Assembly: GCA_024279045.1 (NCBI GenBank) | Contig: JAJRRZ010000229.1 | Coordinates: forward strand, 1-14,550 | DNA length: 14,550 bases | DNA from: Alphaproteobacteria bacterium | Lineage (GTDB): Bacteria; Pseudomonadota; Alphaproteobacteria; Rhizobiales; Aestuariivirgaceae | Direction: 5' to 3' | Shown: positions 14,387 through 14,550 of the stretch, piece by piece | Numbering within the stretch: position 1 is the first letter of the stretch | Layout: each line of letters starts with the position of its first letter | Position numbers and translations under genes: made by a program | Notes under the pieces: model-generated | What the model saw: only the letters and a program-made list of their open reading frames with translations | Told to the model about the DNA's origin: nothing | Databases searched by the model: none

Positions 14387-14450
14387 GGAAAAATGATACG
14401 TTGTGCCGGCTTGCGACGGCGCTGCGCCGGCACAACAACATTTTTGCCTG
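14385..14450. repeat. Palindrome B of the cluster
   Basis: The core arms GTTGTGCCGGC (14400-14410) and GCCGGCACAAC (14426-14436) pair perfectly. Outside them AAAAATG (14389-14395) pairs with CATTTTT (14439-14445) and CAGG with CCTG, with small bulges. Its left end shares the CTTTTCTTCAGG segment with the end of palindrome A. An alternative inner stem CGGCGC/GCGCCG is also possible. Confidence 0.65.
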
Positions 14451-14451
14451 A

Positions 14452-14501
14452 GGAAAATTGCAAGGCTTTGCGCCATTACGACGCAAAGCCTTGCAATTTC
14501 C
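14452..14501. repeat. Palindrome C of the cluster
   Basis: Left arm 14452-14472 and right arm 14482-14501 match over 20 bp with a single extra A, around a nine-base loop (14473-14481). The arms read AATTGCAAGGCTTTGCG and its complement at their core. The remaining bases 14502-14550 hold nothing I can assign; a following smc gene would be expected to the right of the window. Confidence 0.7.
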
Positions 14502-14550
14502 GCTGCATCAAGTTGCGTATTTTTCCTGTTCATGCATTGCCTTGTGAATA

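Noticed and set aside
14337..14501. CRISPR array or tRNA cluster in the palindromic region
   Set aside because: The three palindromes differ in sequence, there are no identical repeats with spacers, and no cloverleaf or anticodon arm is found.

Overview
The window looks like chromosomal DNA of a GC-rich alphaproteobacterium. The basis is gene content: an NtrY/NtrX pair in which NtrX lacks the sigma54-contact loop, a DUF721 (DciA-like) gene followed by a signal-peptide DsbA, NnrU, MutY, a CHCC zinc-finger protein and TadE/TadG-like von Willebrand proteins. I cannot name a genus from this sequence. Most genes are housekeeping or membrane/envelope genes in short, alternating transcription units. 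No tRNA, rRNA or CRISPR was seen.

Layout. Bases 1-51 hold the start of an IS5-type transposase on the minus strand, cut by the window edge. Bases 243-3958 (minus) are ntrY-ntrX, overlapping by 4 bp. A metallo-beta-lactamase-fold hydrolase (4234-5073, plus) converges on a small zinc-finger gene (5082-5327, minus). The zinc-finger gene is divergent from an alpha/beta hydrolase (5568-6347, plus), and 164 of the 240 bp between them form one long inverted repeat that looks like a MITE. Two tandem TadG-like vWA paralogues follow on the minus strand (6388-7794 and 7998-9557), with a clear intrinsic terminator after the upstream copy. purB (9816-11123, plus) is next and converges on a mutY-nnrU pair (minus, 4-bp overlap). 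A divergent plus-strand pair, DUF721/dciA-like and dsbA, ends the coding part. Three long palindromes in a row lie beyond dsbA. In many alphaproteobacteria smc follows dsbA, but none starts inside the window.

How the genes may work together. ntrY-ntrX is a membrane kinase and response regulator pair, probably sensing nitrogen or redox state. mutY protects DNA from 8-oxoguanine mispairs, the DUF721 protein probably acts with the replicative helicase, and purB makes purine intermediates. DsbA and the vWA proteins act in the cell envelope.

The parts least explained by standard annotation are the 164-bp inverted repeat (5352-5515), the triple palindrome (14337-14501), the orphan TadG-like pair with a six-cysteine insert in one copy, and a three-half-site operator-like motif just upstream of ntrY.
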